From: Sedimentisphaerales bacterium | Lineage (GTDB): Bacteria; Planctomycetota; Phycisphaerae; Sedimentisphaerales; Anaerobacaceae | DNA length: 63,866 bases | Assembly: GCA_016936075.1 (NCBI GenBank) | Contig: JAFGPS010000144.1 | Coordinates: 1-63,866, forward strand | Reading direction: 5' to 3' | Shown here: one piece after another, positions 46,513-55,473 of the stretch | Position numbering within the stretch: the first letter of the stretch is position 1 | Layout of the letters: every line of letters begins with the position of its first letter | Translations under genes and position numbers: made by a program | The notes under the pieces: model-generated | Told to the model about the DNA's origin: nothing | Databases searched by the model: none | The model's input: only the letters and a program-made list of their open reading frames with translations

Positions 46513-47211
46513 TTAAAACCGTATTTCTTTTTGATAAACCGCTATACATGGATTTTTCCCGCCACTCGTAGGCGGAATAACCCAAACTGAATCAGTCGCA
46601 GCACCTGCCTCCCATGGTATATCGAGAATAATTATGTTCCCTGAAACAGCGTCACGTTCTACGACACGATATAATTTCCCTGTTCGGTTTGCTACAATTT
46701 TAGAGCCTGCATTGATAAACGATTGCTTATCAATGTCAATGATAGATAGCTGATTTTCATTGCCTGTGCCTGTAACTTCAGAAACGGGAACTTCCACCGG
46801 AACTGGTATTTCTAAAGAACTACCAACTTTTCTGCTAATAAAAACAGTTACCTGCATCACAGATGATAAATTCGGGGAAACAGGTCTGCATAAAGCAGAC
46901 CAGTAGTATTGTTTATCCCCCATGATATTAGTAGAAGGATAAGTAAATTCATATGCCTTATTTGGATCATCAATTTGAAACTTTTTATTTGTTGTAAGAA
47001 TAAAAGATTCAGGATCAAAACCATAAAGCTGTATTTTCGTAAAAGCTTCATCGGCAACTACCGCGGCTATAGTTCTTTCTGTCGCTACTGTAGATAAATG
47101 AATACCAACAAAGAATGTCCCTCCGACAAAACTCATTCCAATAGCAAGAGTACCGATTGCCAATAAAACTTCGGTTAAAGAAAAACCTTTATGTTGAAAT
47201 CTCTTTCTCAT
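46513..47211 (-). CDS. gspI: GspI-like minor pseudopilin
   Basis: 232 aa. Leader MRKRFQHKG, cleavage at G/F, then FSLTEVLLAIGTLAIGMSFVGG with Glu5. The following helix (TERTIAAVVADEAFTKIQ) resembles GspI. A C-terminal domain of about 100 residues (GSKIVANRTGKLYRVVERD, then LDIPWEAGAATDSVWVIP) extends beyond the normal family length. It follows gspH by 5 nt. Position between H and J fits the standard G-H-I-J-K order. Confidence 0.72.
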   Translation of the reverse strand: MRKRFQHKGFSLTEVLLAIGTLAIGMSFVGGTFFVGIHLSTVATERTIAAVVADEAFTKIQLYGFDPESFILTTNKKFQIDDPNKAYEFTYPSTNIMGDKQYYWSALCRPVSPNLSSVMQVTVFISRKVGSSLEIPVPVEVPVSEVTGTGNENQLSIIDIDKQSFINAGSKIVANRTGKLYRVVERDAVSGNIIILDIPWEAGAATDSVWVIPPTSGGKNPCIAVYQKEIRF

Positions 47212-47216
47212 TTTTT

Positions 47217-48092
47217 TTATTTTGTTATAATCAGCGTTCCAGTATAAGCATTAATATATACCCTGTGTTCAGATATCTGTTCCAAATAGTTCGTATTCGG
47301 ATTGTTATCATAAAAGACTTGTTCGAACGTATCTTTCTCACAAATAATAAGGCTGCTTCGGCTAAATTCTGGCCCAAGACCAAGATCACCATAAGAATTC
47401 AAGCTTCCATCCGAATTGTAATAATCATCCTGATAAAACATTCCTGCACCCGGAGGAGTGTTATTTATTCCATAACCCTCATACATCTGGTCAACCTGAA
47501 GTTTCTTGTTGAAAACATCGTCAAAACTAACGTCTAAATTACTTGCACTATCAACTTCGCCATCCTTATTCCGTATTTGCACCTTATGAATAACCAACTT
47601 CCCAGCCGGAGAAAACAATATTGAAAATGTTGCAATATCAGTAATATCTTTTTTATCATTAATCATAGTATCACTGTTAATTAATGTTTCTCCCGTTATA
47701 TAAGTCTGATGATTCCCGGAATTATAATATCTCTGGACAAGAACCAAATCCATTATCATTGTATTATCAGGTAATTTGATTGGTTTAACACCTTTGACTG
47801 CACGAAAGCCATATTCCATCATCGCCGGGTCCTGCAAGATAAAAATCATATATTGATTTCCTGCCAAATCCTGCTGGAATCGAACTCCGGCGTAGCGCTG
47901 TTCTTTAGAAGCGATAGCGCGAGCGGTGGACAAGGCCGCATTTATTGTAGCTTTAACTCCGCTTCCAGTCTCGACAGATTTCTGTAGTGAACGAATAGCA
48001 GGTAAACCAATACCAGTAAGAAGTGCCAATATGGCAACAACAACTACCATTTCAGTAAGTGAAAAACCAAATTTTTTACATCTTATTCTCAT
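47217..48092 (-). CDS. gspH: GspH-like pseudopilin
   Basis: 291 aa. Leader MRIRCKKFG, cleavage G/F, then FSLTEMVVVVAILALLTGIGLPA with Glu5. The segment INAALSTARAIASKEQRYAGVRF is characteristic of GspH/FimT. The globular beta part continues with MIFILQDP and later IATFSILFSPAGKLVIHKV. It is longer than typical GspH (about 170). It lies 40 nt after gspG in the operon. Confidence 0.75.
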   Translation of the reverse strand: MRIRCKKFGFSLTEMVVVVAILALLTGIGLPAIRSLQKSVETGSGVKATINAALSTARAIASKEQRYAGVRFQQDLAGNQYMIFILQDPAMMEYGFRAVKGVKPIKLPDNTMIMDLVLVQRYYNSGNHQTYITGETLINSDTMINDKKDITDIATFSILFSPAGKLVIHKVQIRNKDGEVDSASNLDVSFDDVFNKKLQVDQMYEGYGINNTPPGAGMFYQDDYYNSDGSLNSYGDLGLGPEFSRSSLIICEKDTFEQVFYDNNPNTNYLEQISEHRVYINAYTGTLIITK

Positions 48093-48131
48093 TATGGTTT
48101 GATATTCTATCAGCCGAATTTTTATTTCAGT

Positions 48132-48608
48132 TTACTTATTCTGAATGTCATCGACTGTTCCAAAAACTTTATCAGGCCCGGCAGAAACCAATTTAGGAAA
48201 GGCATTTCCGGGTATATACTTATAATCCAGCAAAGTTCCCCATGGATCATAAATCTCCAGAATCTGCGGCATCTCAACAGGGACATTCGGATTATTTTTT
48301 ATTAATTTCTCATTAATATTTTCAAGGTATATATTAGTGCCGGGCGTAGAACGAAGCTGTCCATAAAGCGCCGCTGAATTTGTCGGATAAGGAGCCAGAT
48401 TGGGATCAGGAAATCCATTCCAATATTCATAATATTCCTGCAATGCAGTTTCTAACTGCGAAAAAAGAACCTTGGTTCCATCTTCTTTAGACCGATTATC
48501 CAAGCTTGATGATACAGATATTACCATTGTAGCTAACACGGCTACAATAAATACCGCCATCAAAATCTCAATCAGACTCATACCATACTTATATTTTTGA
48601 TTTCTCAT
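48132..48608 (-). CDS. gspG: major pseudopilin GspG
   Basis: 158 aa, close to the classic GspG size. Leader MRNQKYKYG, cleavage G/M, then MSLIEILMAVFIVAVLATMV with Glu5; the helix runs on through LFSQLETALQEYYEYWNGFP. The C-terminal SAGPDKVFGTVDDI is the calcium-binding loop that stabilises GspG pseudopili. PWGTLLDYKYIPG (DPWG-type) is also conserved in the family. It polymerises into the piston-like pseudopilus. The best family match among the three G-like genes. Confidence 0.85.
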   Translation of the reverse strand: MRNQKYKYGMSLIEILMAVFIVAVLATMVISVSSSLDNRSKEDGTKVLFSQLETALQEYYEYWNGFPDPNLAPYPTNSAALYGQLRSTPGTNIYLENINEKLIKNNPNVPVEMPQILEIYDPWGTLLDYKYIPGNAFPKLVSAGPDKVFGTVDDIQNK

Positions 48609-48646
48609 AACTTCAGCTTACCTTGTCAGGTATGGATGACGAGACT

Positions 48647-49552
48647 TTAATTTCCAAAATTGCAAATATCATCGTATGTCCCATAATGACCATCCGCTCC
48701 TGCTGAAATCAACAAATATGAATCAGGCCTATAAGGCCGGACTATGCCAGAGGCAGAAGTAATTTTTTTATCTATGATTTTATAGTCGGGACTGTAAAAA
48801 TACATACCTGTTGGCCTATAATAAGGATAATTGGGTGGGATATCTTCAAATTGACCATCATTATCAGCAAGTTCATGCGGTCTGCCAATTTCTTTATCTT
48901 GTCCACCATTCGGAGTCAGATCTGACGGCAGAGACCTAAGTTTTAGAAGTGACAAGTTATCGTTAGCATTGTAAATTAGATTGTCAAAATCACCATCATT
49001 AGAATCCATAGTGTTACTTGAAGTATTCGCCTTATAATAAAGGATAGGAGTGCCCGCTTTTACCGCCTGACCATTAGGCTGGGGTATTTTCATATCGAAC
49101 ACATCACAAATAACAAACCTGTCAGATAAACCTGATTTTGATAGTTCATCATTATTGAATAACTCACTAAGATGAAAGGCATTCATGTTTTCTCGTTCCA
49201 GATATGGATCTTTCCGACTGCTCAGATCAGGATCATCGTATACAGTACTAATCGCCTGCCAATCTGTCTTTGGATGAAAACCTAATAAATCCCTTCCTAA
49301 AAGGGCCTCAGCTAACTTTTGTGCGCCACAGAAATCGCCTATATTATTTTCTGAAGGCGGATAATCCCCATAATCATTTTTGAAAGTCATCAAACCTATG
49401 TCAATTGAGTGTAATTGTGCCTGTTGCTTTGCCTTCTTTGCGGTATTTTTCACTGCTGTCATAGCAGGAAGAAGCAAACCAACCATAAGAGCGATTATAC
49501 CCAGAACAACCAGTATTTCTACAAGCGTCATTCCTGTTCTTTTAAGTTTCAC
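48647..49552 (-). CDS. large GspG-like pseudopilin, copy 2
   Basis: 301 aa. Leader MKLKRTG, cleavage G/M, then MTLVEILVVLGIIALMVGLLLPA with Glu5. After the helix come FKNDYGDYPPSENN and LLGRDLLGFHPKTDW. The C-terminus (YLLISAGADGHYGTYDDICNF) repeats the GspG calcium-loop pattern. The domain is about twice the size of true GspG and shares its layout with the neighbouring copy 1. Both may be DUF1559-like or major-pseudopilin variants. It lies 38 nt before gspG. Confidence 0.78.
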   Translation of the reverse strand: MKLKRTGMTLVEILVVLGIIALMVGLLLPAMTAVKNTAKKAKQQAQLHSIDIGLMTFKNDYGDYPPSENNIGDFCGAQKLAEALLGRDLLGFHPKTDWQAISTVYDDPDLSSRKDPYLERENMNAFHLSELFNNDELSKSGLSDRFVICDVFDMKIPQPNGQAVKAGTPILYYKANTSSNTMDSNDGDFDNLIYNANDNLSLLKLRSLPSDLTPNGGQDKEIGRPHELADNDGQFEDIPPNYPYYRPTGMYFYSPDYKIIDKKITSASGIVRPYRPDSYLLISAGADGHYGTYDDICNFGN

Positions 49553-49585
49553 GATTATTCCCTTAAACCAAACTTTAAGATGTTA

Positions 49586-50524
49586 TTAAGGATTTTTAAT
49601 TTCAAAATCAACGAAATCTATAAGTGACTTATCAAAATTGTAGATATCATCGCGTGTTCCGTATTCACCATCATTACCAGCAGATAATAATATATAAGAA
49701 TCAGACCTGTATGGCCTGCTTAAACCACTGCTTAACTTAATTTTCTCACTTGATGTATGTTCGTAGAATATTCTCGGATCACTTGGTTCCGGTGAACCAC
49801 CAACTTCATATCTTGTTAGACCTGTAGATGCCAAAGGATGAGATGGACCAGCCGGAGGCTTCTCTTCCGTTGACATACCAAGCTTAACTAATTCGTCATT
49901 ATCACGGTAATCGTAAATATTATTATTTAAGGTAGCAAGAGAATGTGAATTTTTTGATATGTTTGCCTTATAATAAAGTATTGGCATGCCGGTTTTTATA
50001 CCAGACCTTGTAGTACGTGAATAAATATCACATAAAACATAATTATCATTTACATTGAAAGGTGCAATCGACTCTCCAAATATTTGTGAAACCTTAAAAG
50101 CATTAGCACTTTCCAGTGGAAGATATGTTCCAACTCTTGCGCTTTCAGTTTCTTGAGTATAAAAATCAAAGGGTGTGCCTGCACCATCTGTTCCATCAGC
50201 TCTAAAAATCGAATCAGGATGAAAACCCATAAGGTCCTGACCCATCATTGCTTCACAAAGCTTCATGGCACCACAATATGCTACACCAGCCGGATCAATG
50301 TCTCCTGAGGGTGGATACCCATCAAATTCAGTATTATAAAGTTCTATTGCACTATCCATACTATGAAATTGAGCACGCTGTTTAACTTCGCGAGAAAATA
50401 TCCTAACTTTGCTCAAAGCAGGAACGAGCAAACCAATAAGTATAACGATAATACTCATAACAGTCAGAAGCTCGACTATTGTAAAAGCCGCCTGTTTATC
50501 GGATTTTTTAATAACTGATTTCAT
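49586..50524 (-). CDS. large GspG-like pseudopilin, copy 1
   Basis: 312 aa. Leader MKSVIKKSDKQAA with cleavage at A/F, then FTIVELLTVMSIIVILIGLLVPA with Glu5. YNTEFDGYPPSGD, MMGQDLMGFHPDS and SYILLSAGNDGEYGTRDDI parallel copy 2, showing tandem duplication. Pseudopilins with such inserts are frequent in planctomycetes (from experience, not checked). It follows gspF by 59 nt. Which of the three G-like proteins is the major subunit cannot be told. Confidence 0.78.
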   Translation of the reverse strand: MKSVIKKSDKQAAFTIVELLTVMSIIVILIGLLVPALSKVRIFSREVKQRAQFHSMDSAIELYNTEFDGYPPSGDIDPAGVAYCGAMKLCEAMMGQDLMGFHPDSIFRADGTDGAGTPFDFYTQETESARVGTYLPLESANAFKVSQIFGESIAPFNVNDNYVLCDIYSRTTRSGIKTGMPILYYKANISKNSHSLATLNNNIYDYRDNDELVKLGMSTEEKPPAGPSHPLASTGLTRYEVGGSPEPSDPRIFYEHTSSEKIKLSSGLSRPYRSDSYILLSAGNDGEYGTRDDIYNFDKSLIDFVDFEIKNP

Positions 50525-50583
50525 CTTAGTAACTCCTAAATTCCATTGTTTTGAAAAACACCTTTTTTATTTAGTTTATATTT

Positions 50584-51894
50584 TTAACTACCTGCACTAC
50601 TCAAGCTTGTAATAATTGATATCATAGGCGTGAAAATCGCAAGAACGATAACCATAACAATACTTCCCAAACCGATAACCATTATAGGCTCAAGCATTGA
50701 CATGAGCGAACCTACAAGCACATCGACCTGTTCGTCAAAATTGTCTGCAATTTTCAGAAGCATTTTGTCCAAATCACCAGTTTCCTCACCTACCGCAACC
50801 ATATTGCTAACAATTAAGTCAACTGTACTGGACTGCTTAAGCGGGCCGGCAAATGTATCACCCTGTCGGATTGAATTGTGAACTGCGCCGAGTAAGTTGG
50901 CAAAGACTTCATTTCCCGCTGTTTCACGAGTCACATTAATAGCATCCAGAATAGGAACACCGGCACCGATAAGTGTTCCAAGCGTTCTTGTCCATCGTGT
51001 AACAGAAGATTTATTTGTAAGCTGACCTAAAACAGGGATTCTTAATTTTACACTATCAAGGACCAATCGACCCTTGCGAAATCTCCTGACAAAACCCATA
51101 ATAATTGTTAAAATTAGAGGAGTACCAATGATAAGTACCCATCCTCCAACCGGCCACCCCAAAGAGGGGACGCTTAATTCCATTCCTGGCAAAATTGGCC
51201 CTTTTGCAATCCAGTTACTTATTCCCATAACTACAAGAGTAATTTTTGGTAATTTTCCACCGTCGGTCATTTCAGCAAGCGTTTCTGCAAACTGCGGTAC
51301 AACAAAAAGCATCAAACCCATAATGATTAAAACCGCGGCAATTAAAACCACGATAGGATAAATCATAGCGCCTTTAACACGAGCTTTAAGCTTCTGGTCT
51401 TTTTCCATAAAATCAGCGACACGAGAAAGGATAAGGTCCAAAACACCACCAGTTTCTCCGGCTGCAACCATGTTTACGAAAAGCCTGTCGAATGCCCTGT
51501 TATATTTTGCCATTGCTTCTGATAATGTCGAGCCGCCTTCAATATCATCACCGACATAACCGATAATCCTCTTAAAAGTTCCGGCTTTCTGCTGATCTTC
51601 GAGAATTCTAAGTGATCGTAAAATAGGAAGTCCAGCATCCTGAAGTGTAGAAAGCTGCCTTGCGAAATTCGTAATCTGCTTTATTTTTACTTTACCGCCT
51701 GCACCACGTCTTTTCTTTGCGGCGGCTGCGGCGGGTTTAGCTGTTTTTTTGCTTGCACCGCGAGGAGCTACTTTCGTGGGAAAATAACCCATATTACGTA
51801 TTTTACTTATAGCTTCTTTCTGACTGAGTGCTTCAATTTCATTTTTTATCTCAACACCCTGAGCATCCAATGCCGTATACTGAAAAACAGCCAT
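50584..51894 (-). CDS. gspF: T2SS inner-membrane platform protein GspF
   Basis: 436 aa. The N-terminal segment MAVFQYTALDAQGVEIKNEIEALS is the family start; a Lys/Ala-rich linker (about 48-68) precedes two T2SSF domains (about 73-195 and 275-398), each with the conserved FARQLSTLQDAGLPIL or WTRTLGTLIGAGVPIL and MVAAGETGGVLD or MVAVGEETGDLD words. Three transmembrane helices are present (about 175-197, 225-275 region, 402-425). It forms the base on which GspE acts. It follows gspE by 64 nt. Confidence 0.93.
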   Translation of the reverse strand: MAVFQYTALDAQGVEIKNEIEALSQKEAISKIRNMGYFPTKVAPRGASKKTAKPAAAAAKKRRGAGGKVKIKQITNFARQLSTLQDAGLPILRSLRILEDQQKAGTFKRIIGYVGDDIEGGSTLSEAMAKYNRAFDRLFVNMVAAGETGGVLDLILSRVADFMEKDQKLKARVKGAMIYPIVVLIAAVLIIMGLMLFVVPQFAETLAEMTDGGKLPKITLVVMGISNWIAKGPILPGMELSVPSLGWPVGGWVLIIGTPLILTIIMGFVRRFRKGRLVLDSVKLRIPVLGQLTNKSSVTRWTRTLGTLIGAGVPILDAINVTRETAGNEVFANLLGAVHNSIRQGDTFAGPLKQSSTVDLIVSNMVAVGEETGDLDKMLLKIADNFDEQVDVLVGSLMSMLEPIMVIGLGSIVMVIVLAIFTPMISIITSLSSAGS

Positions 51895-51958
51895 CTTTAA
51901 TCACTCCTATATCTTCTAAATTTTTTGTATATGATAAACAGACTGTATTTTTCCAAAA

Positions 51959-53728
51959 CTATTCGATCATAGTTCCTTTTACGATTTCATCGATAGTTGT
52001 AATACCATCAAAAATAGCGGCTAAACCATTTTCGCGAAGAAGTCTCATACCAGCCTTTTGGCCTGCGGTACGTAATACATTAGTTGATGCCTGATTCATA
52101 ATCAAATCACGAATCTCATCGTTAAATACCATTATCTCAAAAATACCTACTCGACCTCTATAGCCTGTTCCATTACATTTCTTACATCCCCGACCATAGA
52201 AAAACTTTTGCTCCTTGACATCATCATGTGTCAATTGTAAATCAGATAATTGAGCTTCAGTCGGGTCAAATTGTGTTTTACAACCCAAACAGATTCTTCG
52301 GACAAGTCTTTGAGCAACTACACCTTCAACTGTAGCAGTTATAAGAAATGGCTCAATACCCATATCCAAAAGCCTGGCTACCGAGCTTGGAGCATCGTTT
52401 GTATGGAGAGTAGTAAACACGATGTGACCTGTAAGGGATGCCTGAGCAGCAATCTGTGCCGTTTCAAGGTCACGAACTTCACCAACTAAGATAACATCAG
52501 GGTCCTGACGCAAAATAGCACGAAGACACCTTGCGAATGTAAGTCCGATAGCGGGTTTCATTTGACATTGAACGAGGCCGTCAACATCGTATTCCACAGG
52601 ATCTTCTGTAGTAATAATTTTAGTTTCAATATCGTTTAATTCATTTAAAGCGGAATATAAAGTTGTCGTCTTTCCGCAACCCGTTGGTCCGGTAACAATA
52701 ACAATTCCATTAGGCTTTCTAATCAGTTTATGAATAATATCTTCATCTTCGGGCATTAATCCGAGCTGTGACATTTTATAGCTTGCGTTTGCGCGGTCCA
52801 AAATACGAAGCACTACACTTTCACCGAACATTGTAGGAAGAATAGCAACACGTAAGTCAACTGGATTACCCTGAACTGTAAGAGAAATACGTCCGTCCTG
52901 CGGCAAACGTCTCTCGGCAATATCCAAATCCGCCATAACCTTTATTCGGGAACTTAGAGCTGCCGCGATATACTTTGGAGGAGGAACCATTTCATAAAGA
53001 ACACCATCAATACGATAACGCATCTTATATTCATTTTCAAAAGGTTCAAAATGAATATCGGACGCTTTGTCGCGAATAGCTTGTAATAGCACAAGATTTA
53101 GGAGTTTTTTGACAGGATTGGACTCTGAAAGCTCTTTTAGTTCATCAAGGTCGATACTCTGGTTTCTGCCTTCGAATTCAGCAAGAAAACTATCGCCCTG
53201 TATTTCATCGATCAATTCATTGATATTTTCGTCCTGTTGCTTCTTTTCCTCGTAATATTTTGCCAATGCCTGATCAAGTGCTTCAGCATCGGTGATTTTA
53301 GCTGTTACCTTGAATCCCATTAATGTGCTTAAATCGTCGGTCGCCCTGAAATTCTCCGGATTATCGAGAACAACTATCAACTCATTTTTTTCCTGAATAT
53401 ATTCAACTGGTACAATGTGATATGTTTTCGCCATCTGCTCGGGCACTTTTTCAATAACATCAGCAGGAATATCAATTCCTTCAAGACTCATATATCCCAT
53501 ACCGCGTTGAGCCGCCAATGCTATTTGAAGCTGTTTTTCATCGACTAATCCAAGCTCGATAAAAATTTGCCCCATTTTAATCTTGCCGTTTCTCTGCTTT
53601 TGTATTTTCAGGCATTCATGAACTTTATCTCTACTCAGAACACCCATTTTAATGAGTATTCTGCCAATATTTCTGCCCTTCAATTGCTCTATAGGTGGGA
53701 GTTTTTGTTGGCCGTTCATATTAACCAT
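51959..53728 (-). CDS. gspE: T2SS/T4P assembly ATPase GspE
   Basis: 589 aa. T2SSE-N-type domains occupy 1-165 (GRILIKMGVLSRDKVHECL; GQIFIELGLVDEKQLQIAL). The RecA-like core has Walker A GPTGCGKTTT (about 340), the Asp box EDPVEYDVDG, Walker B VILVGEVRDLETA (about 410) and the His box TTLHTNDA. The zinc motif is CLGCKTQF with CKKCNGTGY (about 487-525). All catalytic residues are intact, so this is the working secretion ATPase of the operon, unlike the second GspE-like protein at 56619. It opens the operon behind a good promoter. Confidence 0.95.
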   Translation of the reverse strand: MVNMNGQQKLPPIEQLKGRNIGRILIKMGVLSRDKVHECLKIQKQRNGKIKMGQIFIELGLVDEKQLQIALAAQRGMGYMSLEGIDIPADVIEKVPEQMAKTYHIVPVEYIQEKNELIVVLDNPENFRATDDLSTLMGFKVTAKITDAEALDQALAKYYEEKKQQDENINELIDEIQGDSFLAEFEGRNQSIDLDELKELSESNPVKKLLNLVLLQAIRDKASDIHFEPFENEYKMRYRIDGVLYEMVPPPKYIAAALSSRIKVMADLDIAERRLPQDGRISLTVQGNPVDLRVAILPTMFGESVVLRILDRANASYKMSQLGLMPEDEDIIHKLIRKPNGIVIVTGPTGCGKTTTLYSALNELNDIETKIITTEDPVEYDVDGLVQCQMKPAIGLTFARCLRAILRQDPDVILVGEVRDLETAQIAAQASLTGHIVFTTLHTNDAPSSVARLLDMGIEPFLITATVEGVVAQRLVRRICLGCKTQFDPTEAQLSDLQLTHDDVKEQKFFYGRGCKKCNGTGYRGRVGIFEIMVFNDEIRDLIMNQASTNVLRTAGQKAGMRLLRENGLAAIFDGITTIDEIVKGTMIE

Positions 53729-53768
53729 GAATAATATCCTATAACTATTTTAACTTTATTCTAATTGT

Positions 53769-53797
53769 ATTATATCTCATTAAAACCTTTTTGGCAA
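53769..53797 (-). promoter_or_regulatory. promoter of the T2SS operon
   Basis: On the minus strand TTGCCA (53792-53797) and TATAAT (53769-53774) are separated by 17 nt. The start would be near 53762, 34 nt before the gspE ATG. It has the same -35 and -10 hexamers as the thiC promoter. Confidence 0.65.
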
Positions 53798-53911
53798 ACA
53801 TATTATCATATGGACACATAGTTATTCATACCCATAAAATGTTTATTTTTGAGGCTTAATCTAACAAATATATATGAAATAATTATTTGGAATGAAAAAA
53901 ATAAAAAATTG

Positions 53912-54556
53912 TTATCTCATCACCCAGAATTTACCTTTGTATTCAAGGGCAGCTCCGCCTGATGACGCAGGATTACCACTTATGTTATATTTTAACTGAA
54001 GGGTTTTCCTTAAATATATTTTCTTTTGCTCACCATCCTGACTCTTTGCAGCTTGAACAGGACATTCAATTTCTGCTGTTTCGTTGCTTAAACCTGTTAT
54101 GAATAAATTGATATTCTTTGCTTCAGAATCAAAATCCGGCCAAATTACTACAATGTCTTTTGTATTATCTTCACCCTGTAATATTTTGTTATCAACCTCA
54201 CTTAAAAGTTCAAGGAAAGGATACTTGTTTTTATGGCGTTCCTTAATTTTATCAAAAACTATAGAACCAACACCCTGTCCGGCAGAAATAATCTGAAAGG
54301 TATCTGTTACTAAATCACATTTTGGGTAAAATCCGGCATCATTACCCGAATTATTGGTGATTGTGATTATAATATACCAGAAACGAACAGGTTTTTTATC
54401 CACAGACCGCTCAAGGACTATTTGTTGGGGATGAGTAAATGTCGTATCCAGGGTCCATTGGGTTGGACCTTGCACAATCGCAGGTTTAGGCGCTGCTAAA
54501 GAAACGCAAGTAAATGCTAAAAAGACTATTAACGTTCCATAAAACGATCTTTTCAT
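53912..54556 (-). CDS. secreted protein of unknown function
   Basis: 214 aa. A signal peptide ends at SLAAP (about residue 22). The mature part is beta-rich: QWTLDTTFTHPQQIVLE, then FWYIIITITNNSGNDAGFYPK, which reads like an Ig-type strand pattern, then NLFITGLSNETAEIECPV and RKTLQLKYNISG. I do not recognise the family. It lies 183 nt upstream of gspE on the same strand, behind the HEAT-like gene. It may be a secretion-related envelope protein, which rests on position only. Confidence 0.6.
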   Translation of the reverse strand: MKRSFYGTLIVFLAFTCVSLAAPKPAIVQGPTQWTLDTTFTHPQQIVLERSVDKKPVRFWYIIITITNNSGNDAGFYPKCDLVTDTFQIISAGQGVGSIVFDKIKERHKNKYPFLELLSEVDNKILQGEDNTKDIVVIWPDFDSEAKNINLFITGLSNETAEIECPVQAAKSQDGEQKKIYLRKTLQLKYNISGNPASSGGAALEYKGKFWVMR

Positions 54557-54759
54557 CCCATGGTCCTCATTACATATTAAAAAAGCTTATTTATTGTGAA
54601 AAATCTAAATTCTAATATCATGTATATTTTACTATAAACGCACGTAAAAGCCAAGAATATTTTCTTTATTAGGCATGACTTATGTAAATATGTATTGATT
54701 TAAGGCTTAATGACTACTTCAAAAACAACCTATTTTACCATTTTCCTCAAAAAAGTAGA

Positions 54760-55203
54760 TTACCTGCTATTAGTAAATCTTCTGGGTGAACTTCTGTTGG
54801 GAATCTCATTTATTCTATTTTTTTTATCATTTTGTTTATCCGGGAGATATTCTTTTGGTATTTTGTATCCAAGTAAAACCAATGCATTTCTGCTTATCTC
54901 ACCAGTTAAATTATTGCGTTGCCTTAAGCCTTCCTTAAAAACGTCCAATGCCTTCTTTTTCATCCTTCCCTGCATTTTTCTTAAGCCGTAAGCAGAAGCG
55001 TTTTTGGCTGTTTCAGAGAAATCACCAAGAAAAATGCTTCTCAATATCTCCAGACCATCTTCCTGCATCCATGACAAATTAAAAGCAGCACGCCTTCTTA
55101 TAGATGCTTTAGAAGAAAATAATTGCACTTTAAGCTTCTCAAGAAGCTGTTTTGCAATTTCTTCTTTTTGTTCTTCAGTTACTTTTTTTGACTCTGACTC
55201 CAT
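54760..55203 (-). CDS. short HEAT-like repeat protein, copy 2
   Basis: 147 aa. RRAAFNLSWMQEDGLEIL, NASAYGLRKMQGRMKKKAL and NALVLLGYKIP align with the protein at 27140-27577; identity is high in the 60-residue core and low in both tails. It starts MESESKKVTEEQKEEIAKQL and ends Arg/Asn-rich. A GGGTGA precedes the ATG. It heads a minus-strand pair with the secreted protein gene and faces the pilT operon. Function unknown. Confidence 0.7.
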   Translation of the reverse strand: MESESKKVTEEQKEEIAKQLLEKLKVQLFSSKASIRRRAAFNLSWMQEDGLEILRSIFLGDFSETAKNASAYGLRKMQGRMKKKALDVFKEGLRQRNNLTGEISRNALVLLGYKIPKEYLPDKQNDKKNRINEIPNRSSPRRFTNSR

Positions 55204-55318
55204 AATTCACCCGTGATATATCGGTAAAAAAGGCTTTTTTTCTACAATTTATTTGTCTTTTAAGGTAAAAGGTTTAGGTCGTATTTTAATTAAAATTAAG
55301 CTGAAGAGTTATCCAAGG

Positions 55319-55346
55319 TTGACAAATTGTCATAAAATTTTATAAT
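55319..55346 (+). promoter_or_regulatory. consensus promoter with palindrome over -35, upstream of pilT
   Basis: TTGACA (55319-55324) and TATAAT (55341-55346) both match consensus, with a 16-nt spacer. The -35 lies inside the palindrome TGACAAATTGTCA (55320-55332; arms TGACA/TGTCA), a likely operator. The leader to the pilT start is about 120 nt. Confidence 0.65.
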
Positions 55347-55473
55347 ATAATACATTAAGAGATTATATTTGCAAATCTTAAGGTATGCGAATTGCTCAAC
55401 CAAACCCAAATTGCTTTTCACTTGTTTAAAAGTGATAACATTTGGATATTAAACGTTGGAGATGGTGTTATTT

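Noticed and set aside
46487-46585. N-terminal extension of the GspJ-like protein
   Set aside because: It overlaps the gspI gene and would bury the prepilin leader, which must be at the N-terminus.
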